A model generated the notes under the pieces. The model searched no databases and had not been told where the DNA came from. It was given only the letters and a program-made list of their open reading frames with translations. DNA of 64,000 nt from Okeania sp. KiyG1. Its GTDB lineage: Bacteria; Cyanobacteriota; Cyanobacteriia; Cyanobacteriales; Microcoleaceae. The position numbers were made by a program, and so were the translations under genes. Position 1 is the stretch's first letter. Every line of letters begins with the position of its first letter. Below are positions 21,921 through 32,298 of this stretch, piece by piece. The DNA lies in NCBI RefSeq assembly GCF_014132355.1, contig NZ_BLZO01000088.1, positions 1-64,000 on the forward strand, written 5' to 3'.

Positions 21921-22075
21921 TTTTTACCGAAAAATTCTGGTTTAAAGCCTTCCCTTTTAAGGGGATAAAAAAGCGGTCGAGAGATGGCGAGGTCTCCTCG
22001 CCATATCTAATCGACCAAGAGAAGAGAATATTTCAGATTTTAAGCCTCCTTATTGCAGAGGTACTGATAACTGAT
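21921..22075 (-). repeat. Miniature element family A, inverted copy with GC hairpin
   Basis: It begins TTTTACCGAAAAATTCTGG and GTTTAAAGCC, the family A right end reversed. The centre has a perfect GGCGAGG...CCTCGCC hairpin (about 21985-22001). It ends TAAGCCTCCTTATTGCAGAGG. An ACTGATAACTGATAACT heptamer run follows. Confidence 0.65.
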
Positions 22076-22135
22076 AACTAATAACTGAAATGACGTTGAG
22101 AAGGGAATTTTAACCCCTCCTAAACTATCAGGTTT

Positions 22136-23720
22136 ATAGAAGCCGGGATTTTTAATCCAGAGCTGGTAAAAGATGATAGTTAAAAACTAGAAGAGCCGAA
22201 AAACTTAAATTTCCTGTATATATTCACCCTTGGGTTTACACAAACGATATAAGTGGATATGATATTAAAGCCATTGATACTTCTACAGATAAGCAAACTA
22301 AATCTACTTATAATATAGAATTTATTATAGAATTAAATACAGCAATTGTCACATGAAAAAACTAGCATATTTTATTGGGGACTTTAGCAAAAAATGTCTT
22401 AAAAATAGTGTTAAACTCTTGCTGTGTCATTCCTTAACGTCAAAATAGTCTATTTATTGATATATCTAACTTTGAGCCATTTTTAGCCAGGGCAACGTAT
22501 TTTTCTTGCTAATGTTGAGTTTGAAACCATTTTTAGCCTAAAAAATATCAAAGTCCCGATAAATTATAATTGAAGTGACGTATGATTTTTGAATAAGTAG
22601 TTGAGCTGCCAAAAAAGTTAGTATTAGTATATTTTTCTATTCCCTATTCCCTATTCCCTATTCCCTATTCCCTATTTATAGAAACCCGGAATTTTGAATC
22701 CAGAGCTGCTAAAAGATGATAGTTAAAAACTAGAAGAGCCGAAAAACTTAAATTTCCTGTATATATTCACCCTTGGGTTTACACAAACGATATAAGTGGA
22801 TATGATATTAAAGCCATTGATACTTCTACAGATAAGCAAACTAAATCTACTTATAATATAGAATTTATTATAGAATTAAATACAGCAATTGTCACATGAA
22901 AAACTAGCATATTTTATTGGGGACTTTAGCAAAAAATGTCTTAAAAATAGTGTTAAACTCTTGCTGTGTCATTCCTTAACGTCAAAATAGTCTATTTATT
23001 GATATATCTAACTTTGAGCCATTTTTAGCCAGGGCAACGTATTTTTCTTGCTAATGTTGAGTTTGAAACCATTTTTAGCCTAAAAATATCAAAGTCCCGA
23101 TAAATTATAATTGAAGTGACGTATGATTTTTGAATAAGTAGTTGAGCTGCCAAAAAGTTAGTATTAGTATATTTTTCTACTCCCTATTCCCTATTCCCTA
23201 TTCCCTATTCCCTATTCCCTATTTATAGAAACCCGGAATTTTGAATCCAGAGCTGCTAAAAGATGATAGTTAAAAACTAGAAGATCCGAAAAACTTAAAT
23301 TTCCTGTATATATTCACGATTGGGTTTACACAAATGATATAAGTGGATATGATATTAAACCCATTGATACTCCTACAGAGAAGCAAACTAAATCTACTTA
23401 TAATATAGAATTTATTATAGAATTAAATACAGCAATTGTCACATGAAAAACTAGCATATTTTATTGGGGACTTTAGCAAAAATGTCTTAAAAATAGTGTT
23501 AAACTCTTGCTGTGTCATTCCTTAACGTCAAAATAGTCTATTTATTGATATATCTAACTTTGAGCCATTTTTAGCCAGGGCAACGTATTTTTCTTGCTAA
23601 TGTTGAGTTTGAAACCATTTTTAGCCTAAAAATATCAAAGTCCCGATAAATTATAATTGAAGTGACGTATGATTTTTGAATAAGTAGTTGAGCTGCCAAA
23701 AAAGTTAGTATTAGTAGATT
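22136..23720 (+). repeat. ~545-bp direct repeat, three copies, carrying an ORF remnant
   Basis: AGATGATAGTTAAAAACTAG occurs at 22171, 22714 and 23261 (543 and 547 bp). Each copy encodes the same 50-60-codon remnant ending in a shared TGA (KFPVYIHPWVYTNDISGYD ... ELNTAIVT), with a TAG just upstream in frame. Copies end in a TTCCCTA heptamer run of different lengths. Copy 3 has several amino-acid changes (for example HPW to HDW). I do not recognise the source protein. Confidence 0.85.
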
Positions 23721-23837
23721 TTCCTACTCCCTACTCCCTATTTCTTAATCTATAGCGCTACAAAAATTTGTTAGGACATTTATCCTAAAACTCTTTTACA
23801 GTTTGCTATTTCCTATTCTCTATTCCCTATTCCAAAA

Positions 23838-24791
23838 ATGCGAATATTATTTACCATTGCTCATTTCTTTAACCCTGAAGGTAGCGGAAAACATGGTTCT
23901 TTACGAAAAGACCCGCAAACACGGCGCATAGCCTTAACAACCTGTTTAACTGCATTGCGTGCCTTATATGCCAAATCTCAGTACATAATTGATATTAGTA
24001 GATATCAAGCAATTCCTGCCAATCAAAGCCATAGCCATGATATTGATATTATTGTTTGTACTACTAAAGGTTTTCATTTATTATCTCAAATTCCTTTGTC
24101 CTCAGATTTTCTGATGCATCATAGCACTAACGTAGAACCTATGTTACTAGGTTTTGAATGTCAGGAAGTAATGAAATCATGTCTTGGGAAATATGATTAT
24201 TATTGTTACTTAGAAGATGATTTAATATTGCACGACCCATGGCTATTTGTGAAATTAAACTGGTTTAATCACCACACAGGAAATGGTAATTTACTTCAAC
24301 CAAATCGTTATGAAATTTCTCCCTTAGGAGCTGTTCCCAAAGCTTATATAGATGGAGATTTAAAACCAGAAATAACAGCTAAATTTCAAAATATTCGAGA
24401 GCAATATCAGCTTAAGGGAAAAATCATGGAAAAGGTAATTGCCTTTCATAGAACTCTTAATCCCCACTCTGGTTGTTATTTTTTAAATGCCGAACAAATG
24501 AAAGAATGGGCTAGTAAACCTTATTTTTTAGACCGAGATACTAGCTTTATTGGTCCGTTAGAAAGCGCTGCTACATTAGGAATTATGCGGACTTTTAAAA
24601 TTTATAAACCTGCTGCTGCTGATGCTAGTTTTCTAGAAATTCAACATTTTGGTACTACATTTTTGAGTTTAATTGATAATCAAATACCATTGCTTCAGAA
24701 ACAGGTTTCTACTCAAGACAAAACTGAGAGTAAAACTAAAAATCAAGAAGAAAAAGAAGTCAAAACAGAAAATAATCCAGAAAAAAAATGA
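23838..24791 (+). CDS. Probable GT-A-fold glycosyltransferase
   Basis: The protein has 317 residues. The N-terminus (MRILFTIAHFFNP) and YCYLEDDLILHDP (EDD at about 126-128) resemble the beta-strand plus DxD metal site of GT-A glycosyltransferases. HRTLNPHSGCYFLNAEQM and LESAATLGIM fit an acceptor-side region. The last ~35 residues are a low-complexity K/E tail. ATG 23838 directly follows a CCCTATTCC run, and no good ribosome site is visible. It converges on the RTX gene, with a shared terminator between them. The substrate is unknown; placement with other glycan genes supports the call. Confidence 0.6.
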   Translation: MRILFTIAHFFNPEGSGKHGSLRKDPQTRRIALTTCLTALRALYAKSQYIIDISRYQAIPANQSHSHDIDIIVCTTKGFHLLSQIPLSSDFLMHHSTNVEPMLLGFECQEVMKSCLGKYDYYCYLEDDLILHDPWLFVKLNWFNHHTGNGNLLQPNRYEISPLGAVPKAYIDGDLKPEITAKFQNIREQYQLKGKIMEKVIAFHRTLNPHSGCYFLNAEQMKEWASKPYFLDRDTSFIGPLESAATLGIMRTFKIYKPAAADASFLEIQHFGTTFLSLIDNQIPLLQKQVSTQDKTESKTKNQEEKEVKTENNPEKK

Positions 24792-24829
24792 GGCGTGGTT
24801 AAAAATAAATCACAACCTCATTTTTTTGT
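24781..24829. terminator. Bidirectional rho-independent terminator
   Basis: AAAAAAAATGAGG ... CCTCATTTTTTT forms a stem with A and T tracts on both sides, overlapping the stop of the upstream plus-strand gene and lying just before the stop of the convergent minus-strand gene. It can serve both. Confidence 0.8.
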
Positions 24830-24842
24830 TTAATCTCTAAGA

Positions 24843-26834
24843 TTAGATAATAAAGATGTCGCTTTGTAGTAAATTTGGATTACCGTTGAGACGAGCAATA
24901 GTAACAATAGGATTATCTTCATTATTTGCTTCCGTACCATTGGGGTCGTACCTCAATATACCTGAATCTATCTCTTCTCCATCTCCATTTAAAGGAGCTG
25001 GTTCATAGATAATTACAGCAGTTGTACCCCGAGCATCACTATCTTGATAGTTATCACCTGGATCGAGAAGAACAAAATCATTACTACTAATAACTGAGTT
25101 TTTGCTGGAATTTTCCAAACCAAATCCATTCAAGTCTAGAAGTATCCGGTCATCAGAAGGATCGAAATCTACGATAACACTCCTTTGAGCATCTTCCCCA
25201 ACGGTAAAATAAGCAAAGCTATCGTTACCTTGACCACCAATTAAGGAATCCCCTGTACCAAGGCCAGGTGCAATATAGTCGTCACCTGCACCACCAACAA
25301 TAGTATCTCTTCCTCCACGGCCAAATATTACATCATCCCCTGCTCCAGCACTAATACTATCTCCCTCTGAGTCCTCTGCAGTACCACCCACAATAGAATC
25401 ATCACCCGCTCCAGTAATTAAGGTGTCTGCTCCATTAGCTCCACTTAAAGTATTACTACCTTGAGTATCTTCTATTAAGAATGGTGCTGTACCTCCACCC
25501 TGAAATGCTATGATTGTATCGTTACCTTGTGTATTTCCAATTAACTGGTCGTTTGTTCCACCAAACTGAATAAAGTCATTACCTGTACCACCATTAAAGA
25601 AGTTTGTGACATCAGCCTGAGTACTACCCAAAAGGATATCATTACCTGAACTTCCAATCAGAGTAACTTCAATACTAGCACCACCCGAAGCATTGGTACT
25701 GATACTTGTAGCATCAATCGTATCGTTACCCTCGCCCCCATCCACACGACTAAAGATACCACTGAGACAATCATTTCCCTGACCACCAATCATAGTATCT
25801 GATAAAAAGCCTGATATTAGAGTATCGTTACCCGCACCACCATCTAATCTGTTTTGACCAGCAAAACCGGGAGTGTTAAGTGCTATACCATTAGTACTAA
25901 ATTTATCTTCGTTTTCTTCAAGCAAACCAGTAGTAATGAAGTCATTACCTCCACCACCAACCAAGGTATCTCTTGAAGCTTGGCCTCTGAGAGTATCGTT
26001 GCCAGCTCCACCATCTAAGGAATTTCTACCATCACCAAATGGCCCTACTGCACCTTGAATAGAGTCATTACCTCCACCACCTAGTAGAGTAGACCTTTCT
26101 ATTGAAGTTAAAGCTATATCTGTGCTATTAGTAGGAGTTCCTACAGTTTCCTGATTTAGCTGAATTATTACATCATTGCCATTATCTCCACTTAAACGGA
26201 CTTGGTTACCCAAAGAATATAACGTGTCATTATCTTTACCGCCGTAGATAGTATCGCGATCGCCAAAAGCAACAACTAAGTCTTCTTGTCGGTTTGCAGA
26301 AATAAAGTTTTGGCCTTGACCTGTGTCACCTGTAAATCTAGGTAAGGTGTCAAAATCAAGTGCCTCTACTACTTCCGGAGTAAAAACACTAATAGTGTCA
26401 TTGTCCCTGCCACCATAAAGACTATCTCTTGCGCGTATAAGTAGGATATCATTGCCTTGATTGGCAGAGAACCAGTTCTCTCCAATCAGACCACGGAGAA
26501 AGTCATCTCCCTGACCTCCATAAAGGCTAGTACGGGAAAGAGCGACTAAGGTATCATTGTCACCATCTCCAAATCCAAAACCAGCAACAGCTCGGAATTC
26601 CAGGGAGTCATTCCCTCTCCCACCTTCGAGAGTATCTGCTTGACCAGAGCTGTTAATACCAGAAGGACCTCTGGCTATCAGTGTATCGTTTCCATCTCCA
26701 CCTCTAACTAGACTGCCACCCAAGGTAGAAGTAGCTATACTGTCGTCTCCAGCAATACCATTAATTGTATCAGGTACTATATTCCCAGAAACTTCCTGAT
26801 CGAACACGTTATCTTCATCAGTTAATGTTACCAT
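24843..26834 (-). CDS. RTX-type calcium-binding repeat protein
   Basis: The protein has 663 residues made almost wholly of GGxGND-type nonapeptide repeats (GGDGNDTL, GGQGDDFL, GGAGNDTL and many variants). These form calcium-bound parallel beta-rolls in secreted RTX proteins. No N-terminal signal peptide is present, consistent with type I export through a C-terminal signal. The last ~120 residues lose the repeat (DFDPSDDRILLDLNGFG...), as is usual before such signals. ATG 26834 is preceded by GAGTGAAACGG. No type I exporter is in the window. It may be a surface-layer or matrix protein. Confidence 0.85.
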   Translation of the reverse strand: MVTLTDEDNVFDQEVSGNIVPDTINGIAGDDSIATSTLGGSLVRGGDGNDTLIARGPSGINSSGQADTLEGGRGNDSLEFRAVAGFGFGDGDNDTLVALSRTSLYGGQGDDFLRGLIGENWFSANQGNDILLIRARDSLYGGRDNDTISVFTPEVVEALDFDTLPRFTGDTGQGQNFISANRQEDLVVAFGDRDTIYGGKDNDTLYSLGNQVRLSGDNGNDVIIQLNQETVGTPTNSTDIALTSIERSTLLGGGGNDSIQGAVGPFGDGRNSLDGGAGNDTLRGQASRDTLVGGGGNDFITTGLLEENEDKFSTNGIALNTPGFAGQNRLDGGAGNDTLISGFLSDTMIGGQGNDCLSGIFSRVDGGEGNDTIDATSISTNASGGASIEVTLIGSSGNDILLGSTQADVTNFFNGGTGNDFIQFGGTNDQLIGNTQGNDTIIAFQGGGTAPFLIEDTQGSNTLSGANGADTLITGAGDDSIVGGTAEDSEGDSISAGAGDDVIFGRGGRDTIVGGAGDDYIAPGLGTGDSLIGGQGNDSFAYFTVGEDAQRSVIVDFDPSDDRILLDLNGFGLENSSKNSVISSNDFVLLDPGDNYQDSDARGTTAVIIYEPAPLNGDGEEIDSGILRYDPNGTEANNEDNPIVTIARLNGNPNLLQSDIFII

Positions 26835-27247
26835 ACCGTTTCACTCCTCTACATCGATTATATCTAATATATGGACAATTGTTTTGTTTGGCTAAACTAC
26901 CAACAAATACCAGTAATTTTATATTCGGCTGTAGTTTAACCTGTTTATCTGGAATAAGTCTAGCCTTTTAACTACAAAAATTATCAGCCAAAATTTGGCC
27001 TACCATCTGCCTCTGGGTTTACCATTATTGACTTTTAAGTACAATCTAGTATTTATAGTAAGGCAGCATATTTTTTAATGATTGATTATAGTCTTAACAT
27101 TATCGGAGGACGTAGATAGTTGATTTTAGGTTCCCATATAGTATGGTTGATTTTTAATGTATCTAGTGCAGGATGGCGGAAATAACTGACCAGTTACAAA
27201 ATCCTAAAACATCAATACTTTTGACTTTTAACTTCCGCGTAGCGGCA
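26835..27247. other. Intergenic, with an inverted copy of a dispersed repeat
   Basis: No gene was seen. The stretch at about 27160-27240 (GGATGGCGGAAATAACTG ... CAAAATCCTAAAA ... TTTTAACTTCCG) recurs in reverse at about 49140-49245, so it is a dispersed repeat. The remainder should hold the promoter of the RTX gene, but no clear box can be assigned. Confidence 0.55.
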
Positions 27248-28522
27248 CTATAGTTTATATGAGGTTAGAGGTTGCTTTTTTTCCATACCTATATCTTTTA
27301 GTTGTAAGCTACGGTTAGCAACTTGATGAATTAGTTCTAAATGTTTTACTAATAAGTTGGAAAGAGCATATCGCTCTAAAACTGTTTGGCGGGCTTTGAC
27401 ACGGATTTCTGCCATGCGAGTTGGGTGATCCAACACTTCATCGATGCGGTCAGCTATCTGTTTGGGGGAGAAGAAGTCTACTAATAGGCCATTTTCACCA
27501 TCCTCAATAACTTCCCTCACAGGAGGTGTATCTGAGCCTACAATTAAACAACCAGTGGATAGAGACTCAATCATAGACCATGACAGAACAAAGGGTCTGG
27601 TCAGGTAGACATGAACATCAGATGCTTGAATAACTTTTAAGTATAGACCATAGGGCAATGACCCAACGAAGTGAACTCGTGATAAGTCCAAGGGTATTTT
27701 TTCTAACATTTCTTGTTTGTAAGTTTTACCATTGGGTAAGGATTTACCGTAGCAAACTCTTTCAGAACCGACTATTACTACATGGCAGTTGGGTCTCCTT
27801 TCTTGGAGATAGGCGATCGCTTCTATAAATTCTGGGAATCCCCGATAGGGTTCCATTCCTCGCGCTACATAGGTAACAAGTTCATCAACACCGGACAGGT
27901 CTAAGTTAGGTAGTACTAATTTTGCCCCTGGGTTTGGTTTGAAATAGTCTGCATCTACTCCATCGTGGAGTACTGATAGTTTGCTTTGGAGTTCTGTGGG
28001 AAATTGCGACCGCTGCCAATATGTGGGGGATAAACCCCAATCACAGGTGTACAAGTCTATTAGTATGGGAGCATTTTTTACTCTTATTCTGGCCATATCA
28101 TCTACTGTCAAGGGTTCTGCGGGGTCGAAGTCAGCATCAGAACCATAAGAATGATAGAACCATTCAAAGTAGCAAAGAAGTGGGGTGTTAGGAAATGCTT
28201 CTTTGACAAATAAGGTGGGTCCCCAGCCAGAGTGGCCACAAATGATATCTGGCACAAATCCCTGTGCTTTGAGTTGTTCTGCGGTTCTAAATACGGCTTG
28301 TCCATAAATTACTGCACTTTCTAGGGGACGGACGTAGTGATGGGTTTCTGGACGGGGTTCGCGACTTGGTTTGAATAATGCTTTGTGAACTCCTGGTATT
28401 TTCCACTCTGGCCGTTCGTTTTTTGTGCCAAATACAACTTGATTGTTAGGATTTGCTCCTAAGGCGGTAATAATATGACGATATTGGGCAGGAAAGTTTG
28501 GGTGTAGAAATAGATATTTCAT
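27248..28522 (-). CDS. Glycosyltransferase family 4
   Basis: The protein has 424 residues with GT-B architecture. The N-terminal domain begins MKYLFLHPNFPAQYRHI and contains ICGHSGWGPTLFVKEAFP. The donor domain has YVARGMEPYRGFPEFIEAI, HFVGSLPYGLYLKVIQASDVHVYLT and a nucleotide-sugar pocket at SMIESLSTGCLIVGSDTPPV. The second Glu of E-x7-E is present, but a hydrophobic residue replaces the first. The frame is intact with a normal length, unlike many neighbours. It may transfer a hexose in the polysaccharide pathway; acceptor unknown. Confidence 0.9.
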   Translation of the reverse strand: MKYLFLHPNFPAQYRHIITALGANPNNQVVFGTKNERPEWKIPGVHKALFKPSREPRPETHHYVRPLESAVIYGQAVFRTAEQLKAQGFVPDIICGHSGWGPTLFVKEAFPNTPLLCYFEWFYHSYGSDADFDPAEPLTVDDMARIRVKNAPILIDLYTCDWGLSPTYWQRSQFPTELQSKLSVLHDGVDADYFKPNPGAKLVLPNLDLSGVDELVTYVARGMEPYRGFPEFIEAIAYLQERRPNCHVVIVGSERVCYGKSLPNGKTYKQEMLEKIPLDLSRVHFVGSLPYGLYLKVIQASDVHVYLTRPFVLSWSMIESLSTGCLIVGSDTPPVREVIEDGENGLLVDFFSPKQIADRIDEVLDHPTRMAEIRVKARQTVLERYALSNLLVKHLELIHQVANRSLQLKDIGMEKKQPLTSYKL

Positions 28523-28656
28523 AAGTTCTAATTTGTATTATTTATGATTATTTTTTAATGTTTAAATGTAAGCATTTCCTGGGGAATGCTGCGCCAACAG
28601 CTATTAGCAGTCAGCTAGCCTCCTCCGGAGGAACTACGCTCTTCAGCAATTAGTAA

Positions 28657-28922
28657 TTAGGGTTTGCTGAAAAAGTCTTATGGGTGAGGGTAGGAGACAG
28701 GAGACAGGAGACAACCCACCCCTAACCCCGACCGTGGAGGGGATAAATGGGAATGAGCGAGTAGGTTAGGAGGAAGAATTGTCCCTTGATTTTTCTGCAC
28801 AACTATGCGCCTAAAATGCTAATTTTTTGAACCATTATGACTTAAAAAGTTGAACTTTTTCAACTAAAAAATTATCAAACCTTATATATGTTAATACTTT
28901 TAGATTTATTCAGCAAGCCTTA
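28657..28922 (-). repeat. Miniature element family C, inverted copy
   Basis: It starts TTAGGGTTTGCTGAAAAAG and ends ATTCAGCAAGCCTTAATT, the terminal inverted repeats of family C. The interior has GAGACAGGAGACAGG heptamer-like runs and TTTTTGAACCATTATGAC. The order is the reverse of the copy at 49385. Confidence 0.7.
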
Positions 28923-29049
28923 ATTAATAATTACTTCTAGGGTTTAGTCAGGGGACTTTGGCAGTAATTTTTTATTCTTTCTCAATTTCAAAGGTTGCTT
29001 TTACCTTTCCCAAAATTAATAGCTGATAGCTAATAGCTGATGGCTGAAT

Positions 29050-29330
29050 GCTTACGTTTAAATAGAATTTACTGATTAAATTTTTAAGCATTGACTGATA
29101 TTAGCTAAAGCCTTTTTATGGTGGGGAAAAGTGCCTTTTATTAGGTCTAAAACTCTCAAAAAGTTAGCATAAAAGGCAGAATAATTCCAGAAAAATCACT
29201 CTGACAAATATATTCGACTACCTCCTAATTAAATTCTATTCTCGGTTCTTCCTAACTACTCCCCCACTCCCCTACTCCCCTACTCCCCTACTCCCCTACT
29301 CCTTAAAAAGACTTTTTCCGCAACCCCTAA
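29050..29330 (+). repeat. Family C-like element reaching the next gene's stop codon
   Basis: It has the family C order: ACTGATTAAATTTTTAAGCATT, CTCAAAAAGTTAGCATA, a GACTACCTCCT block, an ACTCCCCT heptamer run (about 29255-29302), then AAAGACTTTTTCCGCAACCCCTAA. The last bases contain the stop codon (29327-29329) of the minus-strand methyltransferase. Confidence 0.6.
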
Positions 29331-30025
29331 ATAATGTCTGGTGCCTGACATATCCAAATACAATCTCTAGGAACTGAATCAGTATCTTGATGAATAATTT
29401 TATATTTGAGATGGGATAGAAATTTCTCCATTATTGCATTAGTCATTACTGAGTGAGCGGTTCCGTTTCGTTTTCCCATAAGATTTTTATCCCAATCTTT
29501 GAGAAATCTTTGCCAACCTAAATCGCTGAGGGTATTTGTGTGGTGAAATATGCAAAGCTTTTGTCCTCGTAATATTCGCGGAATTTGAGTTAAGTAATTA
29601 AAAATATCTCTGGGTTCTAAATGTACCATTGTGTCGTAACAAAAACAAACATCTGCTGTTTTTGAGTCAATTCTATTTAATGTTATTCCATCAAGTTTGA
29701 GATATTTTACTCTGGTTTCGCCAAGTCTATTTTTAGTAGCATTTAACATAGAATTGGAAATATCTGCACATATTAATTTTTGGCAATATTTAAGTAACAA
29801 TTCTGCGGTACGTCCTCCACCAATACCTATTTCTAGTACTGTATGTTTTTGATTGATATATGGTGCTATAAATTTTTGTTCGATTAATTTTTCATATTCT
29901 GCTAATGAGTTGGCTGCTCCTGCTGCTTTGCCTATCCATTCGTCACCTATATTAGTTAATTCGGGATGATTTTCTTGCCATTTTTTTGCATATTCTTCCC
30001 AAGCATTTTCGTAATCAATAGTCAT
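29327..30025 (-). CDS. Class I SAM-dependent methyltransferase
   Basis: The protein has 232 residues. Motif I is VLEIGIGGGRTAELL (about 63-77). An acidic strand end (KLICADIS) and the CYDTMVHLEP region match the Methyltransf_11/25 fold. The frame is intact, although its last codons lie in a miniature-element terminus that may have replaced the original 3' end. The substrate is likely a sugar or other small acceptor in the glycan pathway, judged from context only. Confidence 0.8.
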   Translation of the reverse strand: MTIDYENAWEEYAKKWQENHPELTNIGDEWIGKAAGAANSLAEYEKLIEQKFIAPYINQKHTVLEIGIGGGRTAELLLKYCQKLICADISNSMLNATKNRLGETRVKYLKLDGITLNRIDSKTADVCFCYDTMVHLEPRDIFNYLTQIPRILRGQKLCIFHHTNTLSDLGWQRFLKDWDKNLMGKRNGTAHSVMTNAIMEKFLSHLKYKIIHQDTDSVPRDCIWICQAPDII

Positions 30026-30595
30026 TTTTGTTGTTTATTTATGAGTTTTTAGTTATAGCAGAGAATAGGGAACAGGCAACAGTGGGAAAATAATTTCTCT
30101 GTCTAAAGTCATCATTAATCAATGTCCTAAGCAACTCGTTCCTTACTATAAATATAGCAATCAAATTTTAGTTGCGAAAAATATCTTTTAATTTAGAGAA
30201 TAGGGAACAGGGATAAAATTTCCATAGTTTTTATATATCCTTAGATTTTCTACAAATTATTTATGATTGTTATATTAATAAATCGACTAAATAAAATGTT
30301 AAATATACTGTTTTGTAATGGTTTAAAAAAAGCGATTTTCTCTAGATATTCACAATCAACTTTGTTTATGACTTTTTTGGATATTTTTAACTTTATGCCA
30401 ATATATTCATTTAGTTTTTGGTTAGAAAGAAGATTAGTCTAGTTAAATATTTAATATGTAATATTTATTATTTTAATGATATTTTTATTGCAGTATTTTA
30501 TGGTTGTCTGCTAATATATTATTATTTATAGGTAGCATATTCTGCCTCCTTTACCCTTCTTCTAGATATTTTTGAAAAAATCAAAAATCAAAAAC
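30026..30595. other. AT-rich intergenic region between divergent genes
   Basis: No gene was seen. It has AGAATAGGGAACAGG repeats near 30060 and 30200, and very AT-rich sequence after 30240. It must hold the promoters of the two divergent genes; none could be placed with confidence. Confidence 0.5.
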
Positions 30596-31249
30596 ATGAA
30601 ATTAGTTAATTATTTATCCATAGCCGGACTAAGTGCAGGAATTGCTTTGTCGGCTGTTCCATCTAATGCGGAGAATATTCCTATTCCTGACCTATTTCCT
30701 ACTGGAGTTGATAGTTCTGGTACGATTCTTGGAGATGGTGTTGCCGATCCTAACTATAATATTTTAGAAACGACAAGTTCTGGTATCGTTGTGAATCAGG
30801 CTAATGTTCCTTCGGTTTGGTTTCCTAACAATTCAAATTCTCGCTGGATTTGGGAAACGGCAACTGGTCAACCCACCAATGTTACTCGTACTTTTAGGAC
30901 TACTTTCGACCTAACTGGATTCGATCCTAACACCGCCTCAATTTCAGGTGAATGGGCTGTGGACAATGAAGGGCTTGATATCCTAATTAACGGAATATCG
31001 ACTGGACAGACGAGTTCTGGCTTTAGGAATCTAGATTCTTTCAGTATTAATGACGGATTTGTTTCCGGATTAAATACCTTAGACTTTATCGCATTTGACT
31101 TTGGAATCAGTTCTGGATTCCGAGTTGATTCAATCAGTGGTAGCGCAGAGCTTATAGCAGAACCTATACCTGAACCATCTTCACTCTTAGGTTTAGTAGT
31201 AGCAGGTTTATTAGGTACAGCTTCCATCAAGAGAGCTCCAGAAAAATAA
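30596..31249 (+). CDS. PEP-CTERM sorting-domain exported protein
   Basis: ATG 30596 gives 217 residues with a clean signal peptide: MKLVNYLSIAGLSAGIALSA, then a likely cut after SNA. A TTG at 30572 would add eight Lys-rich residues and is less likely. The mature part is a beta-rich domain without Cys (WFPNNSNSRWIWETATG, TTFDLTGFD, GEWAVDNEG). The C-terminus is a textbook PEP-CTERM signal: PIPEPSSLLGL, a short hydrophobic helix, then a basic KR tail. Such proteins are processed by exosortase, often at exopolysaccharide loci, which fits the neighbourhood. No exosortase gene is in the window. Confidence 0.9.
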   Translation: MKLVNYLSIAGLSAGIALSAVPSNAENIPIPDLFPTGVDSSGTILGDGVADPNYNILETTSSGIVVNQANVPSVWFPNNSNSRWIWETATGQPTNVTRTFRTTFDLTGFDPNTASISGEWAVDNEGLDILINGISTGQTSSGFRNLDSFSINDGFVSGLNTLDFIAFDFGISSGFRVDSISGSAELIAEPIPEPSSLLGLVVAGLLGTASIKRAPEK

Positions 31250-31304
31250 TTATCGAATTAATCTCTGGGGAAACTAATTATTTCCACAAACTACTTTGGT
31301 AACT

Positions 31305-31407
31305 TATACCATTTCTCTGTAACAATGTGCTTAATAATTATTGCTCAGACTTTATTAAACTGACTATTCTCATTTTTATATTAAGCGCAACTTCATGGAG
31401 AAATGGT
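31305..31407. repeat. Miniature inverted-repeat element family E, copy 1
   Basis: About 103 bp with ends ATACCATTTCTC and GAGAAATGGTAT; the interior has AACAATGTGCTTAATAATTATTG and AAGCGCAACTTCATG. Two more copies lie at 32091 and 32884, each in the same position relative to the sulfotransferase copies. Confidence 0.85.
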
Positions 31408-31509
31408 ATTAGGTAGTGGCGTGTCCAGCCTTAAATGTTGCTTTAGGAAAATAGTATGATACAGATTTTTCAAAGCTTTTAGCGAGACTATCTTTCAAAA
31501 TTTGAATGC

Positions 31510-32097
31510 TTACAAATTAATTTTTATATATTCAGCTAATTTTTGATTATAGGGTTGGAAATATTCTATTAATTCCTGATATATTTCTGCACTAGGTTGT
31601 GAGTAATTACCAGAATTATATGGAATATATTCTGCTGAAAAATGTGCAGGTAGTTCTAAGAATTGAAATACTTTGTTCATAGTTTCTTGAGGGTGGCTAA
31701 ATAAGTCTTCACTTTTGAGGATAAGAAATTGTTCTTTGGGAAAAATACTCATCCAATTTTGCAGTTGTTCAATATATTTGCCTCTTGCTAGATATGTATA
31801 ATGTTGATGGTTAAAACTGTAATATGTTCCTGTTTGAATGATTTTTTCAACTTCTCCTTTTAGACGAGTTTGTTCAGAAGCGATCGCTTCTTTCAAAGTT
31901 AATTCTTCAGTTCCTAATCTAACTTCGTGATAATAGTGAGAAATTGCTCTTTCTGCTGGGTTTATCAAAATAACTATTAGTTTCATCTGAGGATATCTAT
32001 CAAAAACTCTTTGAGCTACTAGGGGATGAAATAAATAGTAATAACGTGATTCTCCAGTCATTATTCCTGGCTCTAATTCTGAAAATTGAGATACCAT
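31510..32097 (-). pseudogene. Truncated sulfotransferase, downstream copy 2
   Basis: 195 codons match the C-terminal two thirds of the sulfotransferase domain at 33092: SQFSELEPGI.TGES, AERAISHYYHEVRLG, TYYSFNHQHYTYLARGKY and SEDLFSHPQETMNKVF. The N-terminal PAPS-binding loop (GAQKCGT in the intact copy) is missing, so no activity is expected. The only start codon is the ATG within the terminal repeat of the adjoining miniature element (AATGGTATC). The Arg of LRNPAERA is changed (LINPAERA). Confidence 0.85.
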
Positions 32098-32200
32098 TTC
32101 TCTGTAACAATGCGCTTAATAATTATTGTTCAGACCTTATTAAACTGAAGATTATCATCTTTATTTATATTTAGCGCAACTTCATGGAGAAATGGTATCA
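32091..32200. repeat. Miniature inverted-repeat element family E, copy 2
   Basis: ATACCATTTCTCTGTAACAA to GAGAAATGGTAT, about 110 bp, nearly identical to the copy at 32884. It is fused directly to the broken 5' end of the 31510 sulfotransferase copy, on the side of its start codon. Confidence 0.9.
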
Positions 32201-32298
32201 GGTAGTGGCGTTTCAAGTCTTAAATGTTGCTTGAGTAAAATAGTACGATACAGATTTTTCAAAGCTTTTAATGTGGCTATATTTCCAAAATTGAATGC

